Shown piece after piece: positions 1 through 6,280 of a stretch of DNA of 6,452 nt (the first letter of the stretch is position 1; each line of letters begins with the position of its first letter). Source of the DNA: CAVQCX01 sp050050175 (GTDB taxonomy: Bacteria; Pseudomonadota; Gammaproteobacteria; Chromatiales; Chromatiaceae); contig JASFUT010000194.1 in assembly GCA_050050175.1 (NCBI GenBank), positions 1 to 6,452 on the forward strand, written 5' to 3'. The notes beneath the pieces were generated by a model, which saw only the letters and a program-made list of their open reading frames with translations, was not told where the DNA came from and did no database searches. A program made the position numbers and the translations under genes.

Positions 1-14
1 ATTGTCTTCTTCAT
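1..14 (-). CDS. Start of an unidentified divergent gene (partial, runs off the left edge)
   Basis: On the minus strand an ATG at 14-12 is followed by two AAG codons and ACA, giving Met-Lys-Lys-Thr before the window ends. A strong purine-rich Shine-Dalgarno stretch, GAGGAGGAGA, lies at about 32-23, and its AGGAGA register (28-23) leaves 8 nt before the ATG. That combination is unlikely to be accidental. An N-terminus of Met-Lys-Lys-Thr is common at the start of secretory signal peptides, so an exported protein is possible, but four residues cannot identify a family. A CTGACA (59-54) on the same strand could be a -35 box, with CATTAC as a poor -10. The gene is divergent from guaB, and the two share a 233-bp intergenic region. 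xseA often sits divergent from guaB in gammaproteobacteria, but nothing here shows that this is xseA. Confidence 0.45.
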
Positions 15-98
15 CTGTTCCGTCTCCTCCTCGTAATGGGTCTCGCAGTCGGGTTGTCAGCTGCCCGAGGCGGGATCTTTGTCTGTTATTGGCCGGCG

Positions 99-118
99 GG
101 CCCGGACCTCTCCGGGCC
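99..118. other. Perfect 8-bp hairpin in the guaB upstream region
   Basis: The arms GGCCCGGA (99-106) and TCCGGGCC (111-118) pair perfectly around a CCTC loop. No run of T follows on either strand, so it does not look like an intrinsic terminator. A second, smaller hairpin (CCCGCC 134-139, GGCGGG 143-148, 3-nt loop) lies just downstream. Both sit upstream of the guaB -35 box and so outside its likely transcript. They may be DNA-level structure, a protein site, or only GC-rich sequence. Confidence 0.4.
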
Positions 119-179
119 GATCCGCGCGTCCCTCCCGCCGCTGGCGGGCGGCTACCCCGGGGCAACCAAGGCTACCCAG

Positions 180-208
180 TTTACCCGGGTATCGTCAAAT
201 TCTATAAT
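180..208 (+). promoter_or_regulatory. Sigma-70-type promoter of guaB, GC-rich discriminator
   Basis: A perfect -10 box TATAAT (203-208) lies exactly 17 bp downstream of TTTACC (180-185), which matches the -35 consensus at four of six positions. The predicted start of transcription is near 214-216, giving a leader of about 33 nt before the guaB ATG. The six bases after the -10 are all G or C (GCGCCG, 209-214). GC-rich discriminators are a known mark of promoters repressed by ppGpp/DksA in proteobacteria, and the E. coli guaBA promoter is of this growth-rate-controlled class, so stringent control is a reasonable inference. No AT-rich UP element precedes the -35. A palindrome, TACCCGGGTA (182-191), overlaps the -35 and the start of the spacer. 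No PurR-like box was recognised. Confidence 0.75.
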
Positions 209-247
209 GCGCCGCTCACCCCTTACGCCAGACCGGGACCGGACACC

Positions 248-1714
248 ATGCGCGTACTCGAGGAAGCCTTGACGTTCGACGACGTCCTCTTGTTGCCAGG
301 CTACTCCAGCGTGCTGCCCAAGGACGTGGACCTGTCCACCCGGCTGACCCGCTCGATCGCCCTGAACATCCCCTTTCTCTCCGCGGCCATGGACACGGTG
401 ACCGAGGGTCCGATGGCCATCGCCATGGCGTTGCAGGGCGGTATCGGGATCGTCCACAAGAACATGACCGCGGAGCGGCAGGCGCGAGAGGTGCGGCAGG
501 TCAAGAAGTACGAGAGCGGCGTCATCCGCGAGCCCATCTCGGTGGCGCCGGACACCAGCATCCACGAGGTCATGGAGCTCACCCGCGCCCACAACATCTC
601 CGGGGTCCCGGTCACTGCCGGAAAGGAGCTGGTGGGCATAGTGACGGGGCGGGATCTGCGCTTCGAGACCCGGATGAGCGATCCGGTCTCCTCCATCATG
701 ACCCCCAAAGAGCGCCTGGTGACCGTCCATGAGGGCGCCGGGCGTGACGAGGTAGTCGGTCTGCTTCACAAGCATCGCATCGAGAAGGTGCTGGTGGTCA
801 ACGACGACTTCGAGCTGACCGGCCTGATCACGGTCAAGGACATCCAGAAGGCCCAGGACTACCCTTACGCCTGCCGCGACGGCGACGAGCGCCTCCGGGT
901 CGGGGCCGCCGTGGGTGTGGGCGGTGGTACCGACGAGCGCGTGCAGGCCCTGGTGGCCGCCGGGGTGGACGTGATCGTCGTCGATACCGCCCACGGATTC
1001 TCTCAGGGCGTCCTGGACCGCGTCAGCTGGATCAAGCACCACTTTCCGGACGTGCAGGTGGTGGGTGGCAACATCGCCACGGGCGAAGGCGCCAGGGCGC
1101 TGGTCGAGGCCGGTGCCGACGGGGTGAAGGTGGGCATAGGTCCGGGCTCGATCTGCACCACGCGGATCGTGGCCGGGGTCGGCGTGCCCCAGATCACGGC
1201 CGTCGGCAACGTGGCCAGGGCGCTCGAGGGCACGGACGTGCCGCTGATCGCCGACGGCGGCGTTCGCTTCTCCGGCGATGCGGCCAAGGTGATCGCCGCC
1301 GGGGCCTACTCGGTGATGATGGGCGGCATGTTCGCGGGCACCGACGAGGCGCCGGGTGAGGTGGAGATCTATCAGGGACGCTCGTACAAGTCCTATCGCG
1401 GCATGGGGTCTCTCGGCGCCATGTCGGGTCAGCAGGGCTCCAGCGACCGTTACTTCCAGGAAGAGACCAAGCAGGTCGACAAGCTGGTCCCGGAAGGCAT
1501 CGAGGGACGGGTGCCCTACAAGGGCAGCCTGCTGAACATCGTTCATCAGCTGGTCGGGGGCCTGCGCTCAGGCATGGGCTACACGGGCTGCGCAAGTATT
1601 CAGGAGATGCGGACCAAGCCCCACTTCGTCCGCGTCACCAACGCCGGGATGCGGGAGTCGCACGTCCACGACGTGACCATCACCAAGGAATCGCCCAACT
1701 ACCGCCTGGACTGA
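248..1714 (+). CDS. guaB: Inosine-5'-monophosphate dehydrogenase (IMPDH)
   Basis: GuaB oxidises IMP to XMP with NAD+, the first committed and rate-limiting step of guanine nucleotide synthesis, as a cytosolic TIM-barrel oligomer. From the ATG at 248 the protein is 488 residues, the usual bacterial length. The N-terminus (EALTFDDVLLLPGYS) is the standard family opening. Two CBS domains, which bind adenine/guanine nucleotides, occupy roughly residues 93-202, inserted in the barrel. The catalytic loop GIGPGSICTTRIV carries the nucleophile Cys303. DGG (337-339) binds the phosphate, and the flap holds Arg401-Tyr402, the base pair of residues used for hydrolysis. The frame stays open upstream to the window edge, but that extension has no conserved sequence and crosses the promoter, so the ATG at 248 is chosen although its ribosome binding site is weak (GGGA, 235-238). 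The gene heads the operon with guaA 76 bp downstream. No key residue is missing. Confidence 0.97.
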   Translation: MRVLEEALTFDDVLLLPGYSSVLPKDVDLSTRLTRSIALNIPFLSAAMDTVTEGPMAIAMALQGGIGIVHKNMTAERQAREVRQVKKYESGVIREPISVAPDTSIHEVMELTRAHNISGVPVTAGKELVGIVTGRDLRFETRMSDPVSSIMTPKERLVTVHEGAGRDEVVGLLHKHRIEKVLVVNDDFELTGLITVKDIQKAQDYPYACRDGDERLRVGAAVGVGGGTDERVQALVAAGVDVIVVDTAHGFSQGVLDRVSWIKHHFPDVQVVGGNIATGEGARALVEAGADGVKVGIGPGSICTTRIVAGVGVPQITAVGNVARALEGTDVPLIADGGVRFSGDAAKVIAAGAYSVMMGGMFAGTDEAPGEVEIYQGRSYKSYRGMGSLGAMSGQQGSSDRYFQEETKQVDKLVPEGIEGRVPYKGSLLNIVHQLVGGLRSGMGYTGCASIQEMRTKPHFVRVTNAGMRESHVHDVTITKESPNYRLD

Positions 1715-1745
1715 CCGCCCGCGCAGGTCTGTACTCGCCTTCCCA

Positions 1746-1770
1746 GCTCACCCGGCTCGTCCGGGTGAGC
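1746..1770 (+). promoter_or_regulatory. Perfect intergenic hairpin between guaB and guaA
   Basis: GCTCACCCGG (1746-1755) and CCGGGTGAGC (1761-1770) form a perfect 10-bp stem with a CTCGT loop. It fills much of the 76-bp gap and ends 20 nt before the guaA ATG, just ahead of the weak ribosome binding site. The following bases (GACGTTTGG) contain only three T residues in a row, so this is a poor intrinsic terminator. It may instead stabilise or delimit the upstream mRNA, or act as a partial attenuator setting the GuaB:GuaA ratio. That role is inferred; the pairing is seen directly. Confidence 0.6.
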
Positions 1771-1790
1771 GACGTTTGGAGCCGGGGAAA

Positions 1791-3371
1791 ATGACATCGA
1801 CCGACATTCACGCCGACCGCTTACTCATCCTGGACTTCGGCTCCCAGTACTCCCAGCTGATCGCCCGCCGCGTTCGAGAGGCGGGCGTTTACTGCGAGCT
1901 CCACCCCTGGGACATGACCCCGGAGGAGATTCGCGACTTCGCCCCCCGGGGCATCGTCCTCTCGGGCGGTCCTCAATCCGTGCACGAGCAGGAGACTCCG
2001 CGCGCCGCCGATCTCGTCTTCTCGCTCGGCGTGCCCGTGCTCGGCATCTGCTACGGCATGCAGACCATGGCGGCCCAGCTGGGGGGCGTGGTGGAGCCGG
2101 CCGCCCACCGGGAGTACGGCTACGCCCAGGTGCGCGCCCGGGGCCACTCCCGCCTGCTCACCAACATAGAGGACCACGCGAGCCCCGAGGGCTACGGGCT
2201 CCTGGACGTGTGGATGAGCCACGGCGACCGGGTGGACGGCCTCCCGCCGGGCTTCCAGGTGATCTGCGAGACCGACAACGCGCCCCTGGCCGGGATGGCC
2301 GACGAGACGCGCGGGTTCTACGGCTTGCAGTTCCACCCCGAGGTCACCCATACCCCCCAGGGCCAGCGCATCATCGAGCGCTTCGTGCACGAGATCTGCG
2401 GGTGCGGCCGACTCTGGACCCCGGGGAACATCATCGACGACATGATCGCGCGGGTTCGCGAGCAGGTGGGCGACGACGACGTCGTGCTCGGGCTCTCGGG
2501 GGGGGTGGACTCCTCCGTGGTGGGCGCCCTGCTGCACCAGGCGATCGGGGACCAGCTCACCTGCGTGTTCGTGGACAACGGCCTGCTGCGCCTGGGCGAG
2601 GGCGAGCAGGTGATGGCCACCTTCGCCCGCCACATGGGCGTGCGGGTGCTGCGGGTGGACGCGGAGCAGCGGTTCCTCGACAAGCTTCAGGGAATCCAGG
2701 ACCCCGAGCAGAAGCGCAAGATCATCGGCAACACCTTCATCGACGTGTTCGAGGAGGAGGCGGAGAAGCTCGCCAACGTGCGCTGGCTGGCCCAGGGCAC
2801 GATCTACCCGGACGTCATCGAGTCGGCCGGGGCGAAGACGGGCAAGGCCAGGGTGATCAAGTCCCATCACAACGTGGGCGGCCTCCCCGAGGTGATGAAG
2901 CTCGGACTGGTCGAGCCCCTGCGGGAGCTGTTCAAGGACGAGGTGCGCAGGATCGGCGTCGAGCTCGGCCTGCCCGCGGACATGATCTACCGCCACCCCT
3001 TCCCGGGCCCCGGCCTCGGGGTGCGGATTCTCGGCGAGGTCAACAAGGGGTACGCCGATACCCTGCGCCAGGCCGATAACATCTTCATCGAGGAGCTGAG
3101 GCGCGCCGGGCTCTACGACCGGGTCTCCCAGGCCTTCGCGGTCTTCCTGCCCGTCCGGTCGGTGGGGGTGGTCGGGGACAACCGACAGTACGAGCACGTG
3201 GTGGCGTTGCGGGCGGTGGAGACGGTGGATTTCATGACCGCGCGATGGGCCAGCCTGCCCTACGAGCTCCTCGATCATGTCTCGCGGCGCATCGCCAACG
3301 AGGTGCGAGGGGTCTCGCGGGTGGTGTACGACGTCACCGGCAAGCCGCCCGGGACCATCGAGTGGGAGTGA
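1791..3371 (+). CDS. guaA: GMP synthase (glutamine-hydrolysing)
   Basis: GuaA converts XMP to GMP using ATP and ammonia released from glutamine, directly after GuaB in the pathway. The 526-residue protein has the normal two-part layout. A class I glutamine amidotransferase domain covers about residues 11-203, with nucleophile Cys87 in GICYGMQ and the triad partners His182 and Glu184 in FHPEVTH. An ATP pyrophosphatase domain follows, with the P-loop SGGVDSS at 236-242. The C-terminal dimerisation/XMP-binding domain includes RHPFPGPGLGVRILGE (401-416) and ends in the conserved KPPGTIEWE. The ATG at 1791 is preferred over an in-frame TTG at 1776, because it is preceded by the purine-rich stretch GGAGCCGGGGAAA and gives a typical N-terminus. 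The gene lies 76 bp after guaB, behind a hairpin, and 28 bp before tadA, which suggests one transcript. All recognised active-site motifs are intact. Confidence 0.97.
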   Translation: MTSTDIHADRLLILDFGSQYSQLIARRVREAGVYCELHPWDMTPEEIRDFAPRGIVLSGGPQSVHEQETPRAADLVFSLGVPVLGICYGMQTMAAQLGGVVEPAAHREYGYAQVRARGHSRLLTNIEDHASPEGYGLLDVWMSHGDRVDGLPPGFQVICETDNAPLAGMADETRGFYGLQFHPEVTHTPQGQRIIERFVHEICGCGRLWTPGNIIDDMIARVREQVGDDDVVLGLSGGVDSSVVGALLHQAIGDQLTCVFVDNGLLRLGEGEQVMATFARHMGVRVLRVDAEQRFLDKLQGIQDPEQKRKIIGNTFIDVFEEEAEKLANVRWLAQGTIYPDVIESAGAKTGKARVIKSHHNVGGLPEVMKLGLVEPLRELFKDEVRRIGVELGLPADMIYRHPFPGPGLGVRILGEVNKGYADTLRQADNIFIEELRRAGLYDRVSQAFAVFLPVRSVGVVGDNRQYEHVVALRAVETVDFMTARWASLPYELLDHVSRRIANEVRGVSRVVYDVTGKPPGTIEWE

Positions 3372-3399
3372 GCCCCGGCTGCCCGGGATCTGGCCGCCG

Positions 3400-3894
3400 A
3401 TGAGCGACGGTATCTCCGGGCCCGCGTCGGCGGACGCCGTGCTCATGGCAAGGGCGCTGGAGCTCGCGCGCCAGGCCGGCGCCCGGGGGGAGGTGCCCGT
3501 GGGCGCCGTGCTCGCCCTCGGCGACCGGATCGTCGGCGAGGGCTGGAACCGGCCCATAGGCACGGACGATCCCACAGCGCACGCGGAGGTCGAGGCCCTG
3601 CGCGATGCGGGGCGGCGCGTCGGCAACTATCGCCTGGTGGGCACCACCCTGTACGTGACGCTCGAGCCCTGCGTGATGTGCGCGGGCGCCCTGGTGCACG
3701 CGCGGGTGGCCCGCGTCGTCTACGGGGCGGCGGACCCAAAGGGCGGGGCGGCCGGGAGCGTCTTCGATCTGCTGCCCTCTGACGGACGGTTCAACCACCG
3801 GGTGGCATGTGAGGGCGGTTTGATGGAGGCCGAGTCCAGTGCGCTGCTGCGCGGATTCTTTCGGGACCGCCGTGGAGGCGGACAGGCCTCGTAG
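3400..3894 (+). CDS. tadA: tRNA-specific adenosine deaminase (A34 to inosine)
   Basis: TadA is the zinc-dependent cytosolic enzyme that deaminates the wobble adenosine of tRNA-Arg(ACG) to inosine, which allows decoding of CGU, CGC and CGA. The 164-residue product shows the full cytidine/deoxycytidylate deaminase signature: His61-Ala-Glu63 (zinc ligand and proton shuttle) and Pro90-Cys91-Val-Met-Cys94 (two zinc ligands). It also has the TadA-specific blocks EVPVGAVL (31-38), GWNRP (48-52), VYGAADPKGGAAGS (107-120) and FNHRV (131-135). These separate it from free-nucleoside or guanine deaminases. The ATG at 3400 gives a normal N-terminus. An earlier in-frame ATG at 3277 lies inside guaA and adds no family sequence. 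No clear Shine-Dalgarno is visible (only GGGA at 3385-3388), so translation may depend partly on ribosomes finishing guaA 28 nt upstream. In E. coli tadA is a neighbour of mltF, and the same proximity is kept here. Confidence 0.95.
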   Translation: MSDGISGPASADAVLMARALELARQAGARGEVPVGAVLALGDRIVGEGWNRPIGTDDPTAHAEVEALRDAGRRVGNYRLVGTTLYVTLEPCVMCAGALVHARVARVVYGAADPKGGAAGSVFDLLPSDGRFNHRVACEGGLMEAESSALLRGFFRDRRGGGQAS

Positions 3895-3911
3895 AGACCG
3901 GTCGGCGGAAC

Positions 3912-3926
3912 GGGAGGTGATTCTTG
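3912..3926 (+). promoter_or_regulatory. Strong ribosome binding site deciding a TTG start
   Basis: GGGAGGTGA (3912-3920) matches most of the anti-Shine-Dalgarno complement, and its GGAGG core is 6 nt from the TTG at 3924. The next in-frame ATG is at 3984, inside the first membrane helix and past the conserved His18, so it cannot be the start. The site therefore fixes TTG 3924 as the start of the cytochrome gene. Confidence 0.75.
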
Positions 3927-4628
3927 GCGGAGCTCAAGCGGGTGCGAATCTGGAGCGGTCCCGTAAGGGCCGCCCACTGGGCGATGGCGGGAGCGACCCT
4001 CACGGCCCTGGCGACGGGCGCCCTCATGGCCTGGGGCCGCGATACGGCCCCGCCCCTGTGGATCGCCGCCCGCGAGGTGCACGTGCCGGCCGGGCAGGTC
4101 CTGCTGGCGGCCCTGGCGCTGCGTCTCGTGCTCCTGGTCGCCGGCAGCGGGAGCGCGGGCTGGCGCGACCTCCTGCCCCGGAGCGGTCAGTGGGTGGCGG
4201 CCTGGGCGACGATGAGATTCTATCTGTCCGGCACCCGCTCGCGGCTGCCGCCGTGCTACGCCCACAACCCCCTGTGGGGACCCGTCTATCTCGTTCTGTT
4301 CGGCCTGCTGGCCGCTGAGATCGGTCTGGGTCTCTGGCTGGAGCAGCCGGGCCTGCGCGGACTGGTGGATCTGGATTACAGCGGGGCGCTCGACTGGCAC
4401 CGGTCGCTGGCCCAGGGGGTCCTGTGGATCTCGCTCGCCCATCTCCTGGCAGTGGTGCTGCACGACTGGCGGGCAGGGCGCTGGGAGGTGTCGGCCATGA
4501 TCAACGGCGACAAGGTGTTCGAGATCGAGCGCCCCGAGCAGGGCTTGACCTTCGGTGGGGCGGGGATCCGCTCCGTCCGCCCCGACGTGGTCCGTCATTG
4601 GCGGCCTACGGACGGTCGGCGGGACTGA
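3924..4628 (+). CDS. Cytochrome b561-family haem-binding membrane protein
   Basis: The 234-residue product looks like a member of the bacterial di-haem cytochrome b561 / Ni-hydrogenase b-type cytochrome family (PF01292). Such proteins pass electrons between the quinone pool and a periplasmic or cytoplasmic partner. Four hydrophobic helices are visible at about residues 16-37, 53-73, 118-138 and 162-180. Candidate haem-ligand histidines are His18 (VRAAHW), His53 (REVHVPAG), His159 (LDWHRSLAQG), His173 and His180 (LAHLLAVVLHDW). The family block AHNPLWGP (114-121) opens helix 3, and the tail has the usual short MINGDKVFE after helix 4. The start is a TTG with an excellent ribosome binding site. 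The gene follows tadA by 29 bp and is probably co-transcribed, but no cytochrome c, hydrogenase or reductase subunit is present, so its redox partner is unknown. The family call is firm; the physiological role is not known. Confidence 0.88.
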   Translation: MAELKRVRIWSGPVRAAHWAMAGATLTALATGALMAWGRDTAPPLWIAAREVHVPAGQVLLAALALRLVLLVAGSGSAGWRDLLPRSGQWVAAWATMRFYLSGTRSRLPPCYAHNPLWGPVYLVLFGLLAAEIGLGLWLEQPGLRGLVDLDYSGALDWHRSLAQGVLWISLAHLLAVVLHDWRAGRWEVSAMINGDKVFEIERPEQGLTFGGAGIRSVRPDVVRHWRPTDGRRD

Positions 4629-6038
4629 TCACAGGGCATTGCCCGAGATGACCACCGGCGTTCGCCTCCTCTTGCCCCGGGCCTGCCGCGAGCCCTCGCG
4701 CTCGATGACCCCGCGCAGCATGTCGTAGTAGTTGCGGACGTTGTCCACGTAGGTCACCGCCTCGCGGCCGCGGGCGTAGCCGTGCTTGACCGTCGAGTGC
4801 CATTTCTTCTTCATCAGCAGCGGAAGCCGGTGCTTGACGTCCGCCCACTTGTCCGGGTTTGCCCCCTGGCGCTGGGTCAGGATGCGGGCATCCTCCAGGT
4901 GTCCGAAGCCGATGTTGTACGCGGCCAGGGCCAGCCACATGCGGTCCGGGTCCGCGATGCGCTTGGGGATCTTCCTGCGCACCACCTTCACGTAGCGCGC
5001 GCCGCCCATGATGCTCTGCTCGGGGTCGGTGCGGTCCTCGACCCCCAGCTGTCCTGCGGTCGCACTGGTCAGCATCATGATGCCCCGCACCCCGGTGGGC
5101 GAGACCGCCTCGTTGTCCCAGTGGGACTCCTGGTAGCCGATGGCGGCAAGCAGCCGCCAGTCGATTCCCGTCTCCGCGGCGGCCTTCTCGAAATGCGGGC
5201 GCAGCCGGGGCAGGCGCTCGAGGACGTGGCGCCTGAAGGTCCGGAAGTCGACGAAGTTCATCCGCCCGACGTGGCCGAAGTAGCGCTCGATCAGACGGCC
5301 CAGGGTACCGTCGGAGCGGATCTCCTCGAAGAACTCGACGGCGGCGTCGTAGAGACTCGAGTCCTCGGAGTGCGGAAAGGCCCAGGCCAGCGGCTGGGGG
5401 TCGGTGAGGTCGAAGGCCACGCCGAGCTTCGGGTAGTAGCGGCGGTTGAGGGCCGCCTCGTGGGAGTCGGCGATCGTGTAGTCGACGACGCCCTCGCGCA
5501 CCAGGTACAGCAGATCCTCGCTGCCGAGATCGTCGTGGGCCTGCCACTTCAGCTCCGGCAGGTCCTTCTTCAGGCGCTCCAGCTCCTCCTCGTGGCTGGA
5601 GCCGGCGACCACCTCCAGCGTGCCGTCGAGCGTGTCCTTCATGTCCCGAGGGCGGGTGCTCCCCAGGCGGTAGATGACCTGCTGGGTGATCTCGTGATAG
5701 GCGGGACCGAAGCGCACCCGACGGGCCCGGGCCGGGGTGACGGTCAGTCCCGCGGCGGCCAGGTCCACCTCGCCCTTGGCGGTCAGGGCGAGGATCTCCG
5801 ACAGGCTGCCCGGCACGACGAACCGGGGCTCCACGCCGAGCTCGTCGGCGAAGAGCTGGACCAGATCGTGCTCCAGTCCCTTGTACCCCGAGGGCCCCTC
5901 GTAATAGGTGGTGGCGCTGTTGCGTGTGGCCACCACCAGCACGCCGTCCTCCTGGACCCGCTGCAAGGCCGAGCGCTCGTCGCTGCATCCGAGCAGGAGC
6001 AGGGCGGCGAGCAGGGCAGCGAGAAGGCGAGGGGCCAT
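4629..6038 (-). CDS. mltF: Membrane-bound lytic murein transglycosylase F
   Basis: MltF cleaves the MurNAc-GlcNAc bond of peptidoglycan without hydrolysis, leaving 1,6-anhydro-MurNAc ends, from the inner face of the outer membrane. The 469-residue protein begins with a short lipoprotein signal peptide ending in Leu15-Leu-Gly-Cys18. The residue after Cys is Ser rather than Asp, which fits outer-membrane sorting. Residues about 31-257 form a solute-binding protein family 3 domain (VLVVATRNSATTYYEG near its start), the regulatory module of MltF. A lysozyme-like SLT domain covers about 286-395, with catalytic Glu304 in GYQESHW and the blocks GVRGIMMLT (316-324) and ALAAYNIGFGH (370-380). A family-typical tail (YVDNVRNYYDML, 430-441) follows. 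It is somewhat shorter than the E. coli protein (about 518 residues) but has every expected domain. There is no in-frame upstream start and no Shine-Dalgarno, so the ATG at 6038 may be read from a leaderless mRNA. Confidence 0.95.
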   Translation of the reverse strand: MAPRLLAALLAALLLLGCSDERSALQRVQEDGVLVVATRNSATTYYEGPSGYKGLEHDLVQLFADELGVEPRFVVPGSLSEILALTAKGEVDLAAAGLTVTPARARRVRFGPAYHEITQQVIYRLGSTRPRDMKDTLDGTLEVVAGSSHEEELERLKKDLPELKWQAHDDLGSEDLLYLVREGVVDYTIADSHEAALNRRYYPKLGVAFDLTDPQPLAWAFPHSEDSSLYDAAVEFFEEIRSDGTLGRLIERYFGHVGRMNFVDFRTFRRHVLERLPRLRPHFEKAAAETGIDWRLLAAIGYQESHWDNEAVSPTGVRGIMMLTSATAGQLGVEDRTDPEQSIMGGARYVKVVRRKIPKRIADPDRMWLALAAYNIGFGHLEDARILTQRQGANPDKWADVKHRLPLLMKKKWHSTVKHGYARGREAVTYVDNVRNYYDMLRGVIEREGSRQARGKRRRTPVVISGNAL

Positions 6039-6048
6039 ATGAGGGCAG

Positions 6049-6054
6049 ATTGTA
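6049..6054 (-). promoter_or_regulatory. Candidate -10 box of mltF, 10 nt before its ATG
   Basis: On the minus strand TACAAT (6054-6049) matches the -10 consensus at five of six positions. Only ten bases (CTGCCCTCAT) separate it from the mltF ATG, so transcription would begin some 2-5 nt before the start codon. No good -35 is present; the best is CTGGCT (6075-6070), three of six matches with a short 15-bp spacer. The lack of any ribosome binding site agrees with a leaderless transcript, but the box could also be chance. Confidence 0.4.
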
Positions 6055-6241
6055 ACCCGCGGTCGGGACAGCCAGGGGCTTAGCCCGGGGCGCCGATTGA
6101 TGTAAGATTGCCGCTCCGGTTCCGGGTGATTGGAGCCCTCAAGACCGGTCCGGGTTCCCTCGGGCGAGGGGTCCCCGCGGAGGCGGGAGGCCGGAGCGCA
6201 CGCCGCGGCGCCCGCAGGGCGAGGACCGGGAGGGTCCGAGT

Positions 6242-6257
6242 GAAATCCGTTGGGGGC
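6242..6257 (+). repeat. Direct repeat, copy of an internal tRNA-Ser segment
   Basis: GAAATCCGTTGGGGGC is identical to 6333-6348, which covers the 3' half of the tRNA-Ser anticodon loop, the 3' anticodon stem and the first part of the variable arm. The offset is 91 bp, equal to the length of the tRNA gene with its CCA. Sequence to the left of the copy does not match the tRNA 5' half. To the right only scattered identities remain. Confidence 0.85.
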
Positions 6258-6280
6258 AGGCCCGCCAGGGCCTTTAGAGT
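6250..6280 (+). promoter_or_regulatory. Weak candidate promoter for tRNA-Ser
   Basis: TAGAGT (6275-6280) matches the -10 consensus at four of six positions and would start transcription near 6287, about ten bases before the mature tRNA 5' end. TTGGGG (6250-6255) is a possible -35 with a 19-bp spacer, longer than ideal. It lies inside the duplicated 16-bp segment. The position suits a tRNA promoter but the boxes are poor. Confidence 0.25.

Noticed and set aside
99..118. GGCCCGGA/TCCGGGCC hairpin as a transcription terminator
   Set aside because: There is no T-run on either strand, and both flanking genes point away from it.
2..247. In-frame extension of guaB upstream to the window edge
   Set aside because: The extension crosses the promoter with its perfect -10 and has no family similarity; the ATG at 248 gives the standard 488-residue protein.
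36..272. Plus-strand open frame starting at the ATG at 36
   Set aside because: It crosses the guaB promoter and start, has no ribosome binding site and no recognisable sequence.
152..1546. Long minus-strand open frame opposite guaB
   Set aside because: It is the antisense shadow of a conserved gene in GC-rich DNA; its composition (His, Asp, Arg rich) matches no recognisable family.
1776..1790. TTG at 1776 as the guaA start
   Set aside because: It would place the start 5 nt from the intergenic hairpin with no ribosome binding site; the ATG at 1791 follows a purine-rich stretch and gives a typical length.
1821..3626. 601-codon minus-strand open frame opposite guaA and tadA
   Set aside because: It spans two well-identified plus-strand genes with intact catalytic motifs. 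Its length is explained by strong third-position GC bias.
4782..6083. 433-codon plus-strand open frame opposite mltF
   Set aside because: It is an antisense shadow of mltF and shows no domain or signal.
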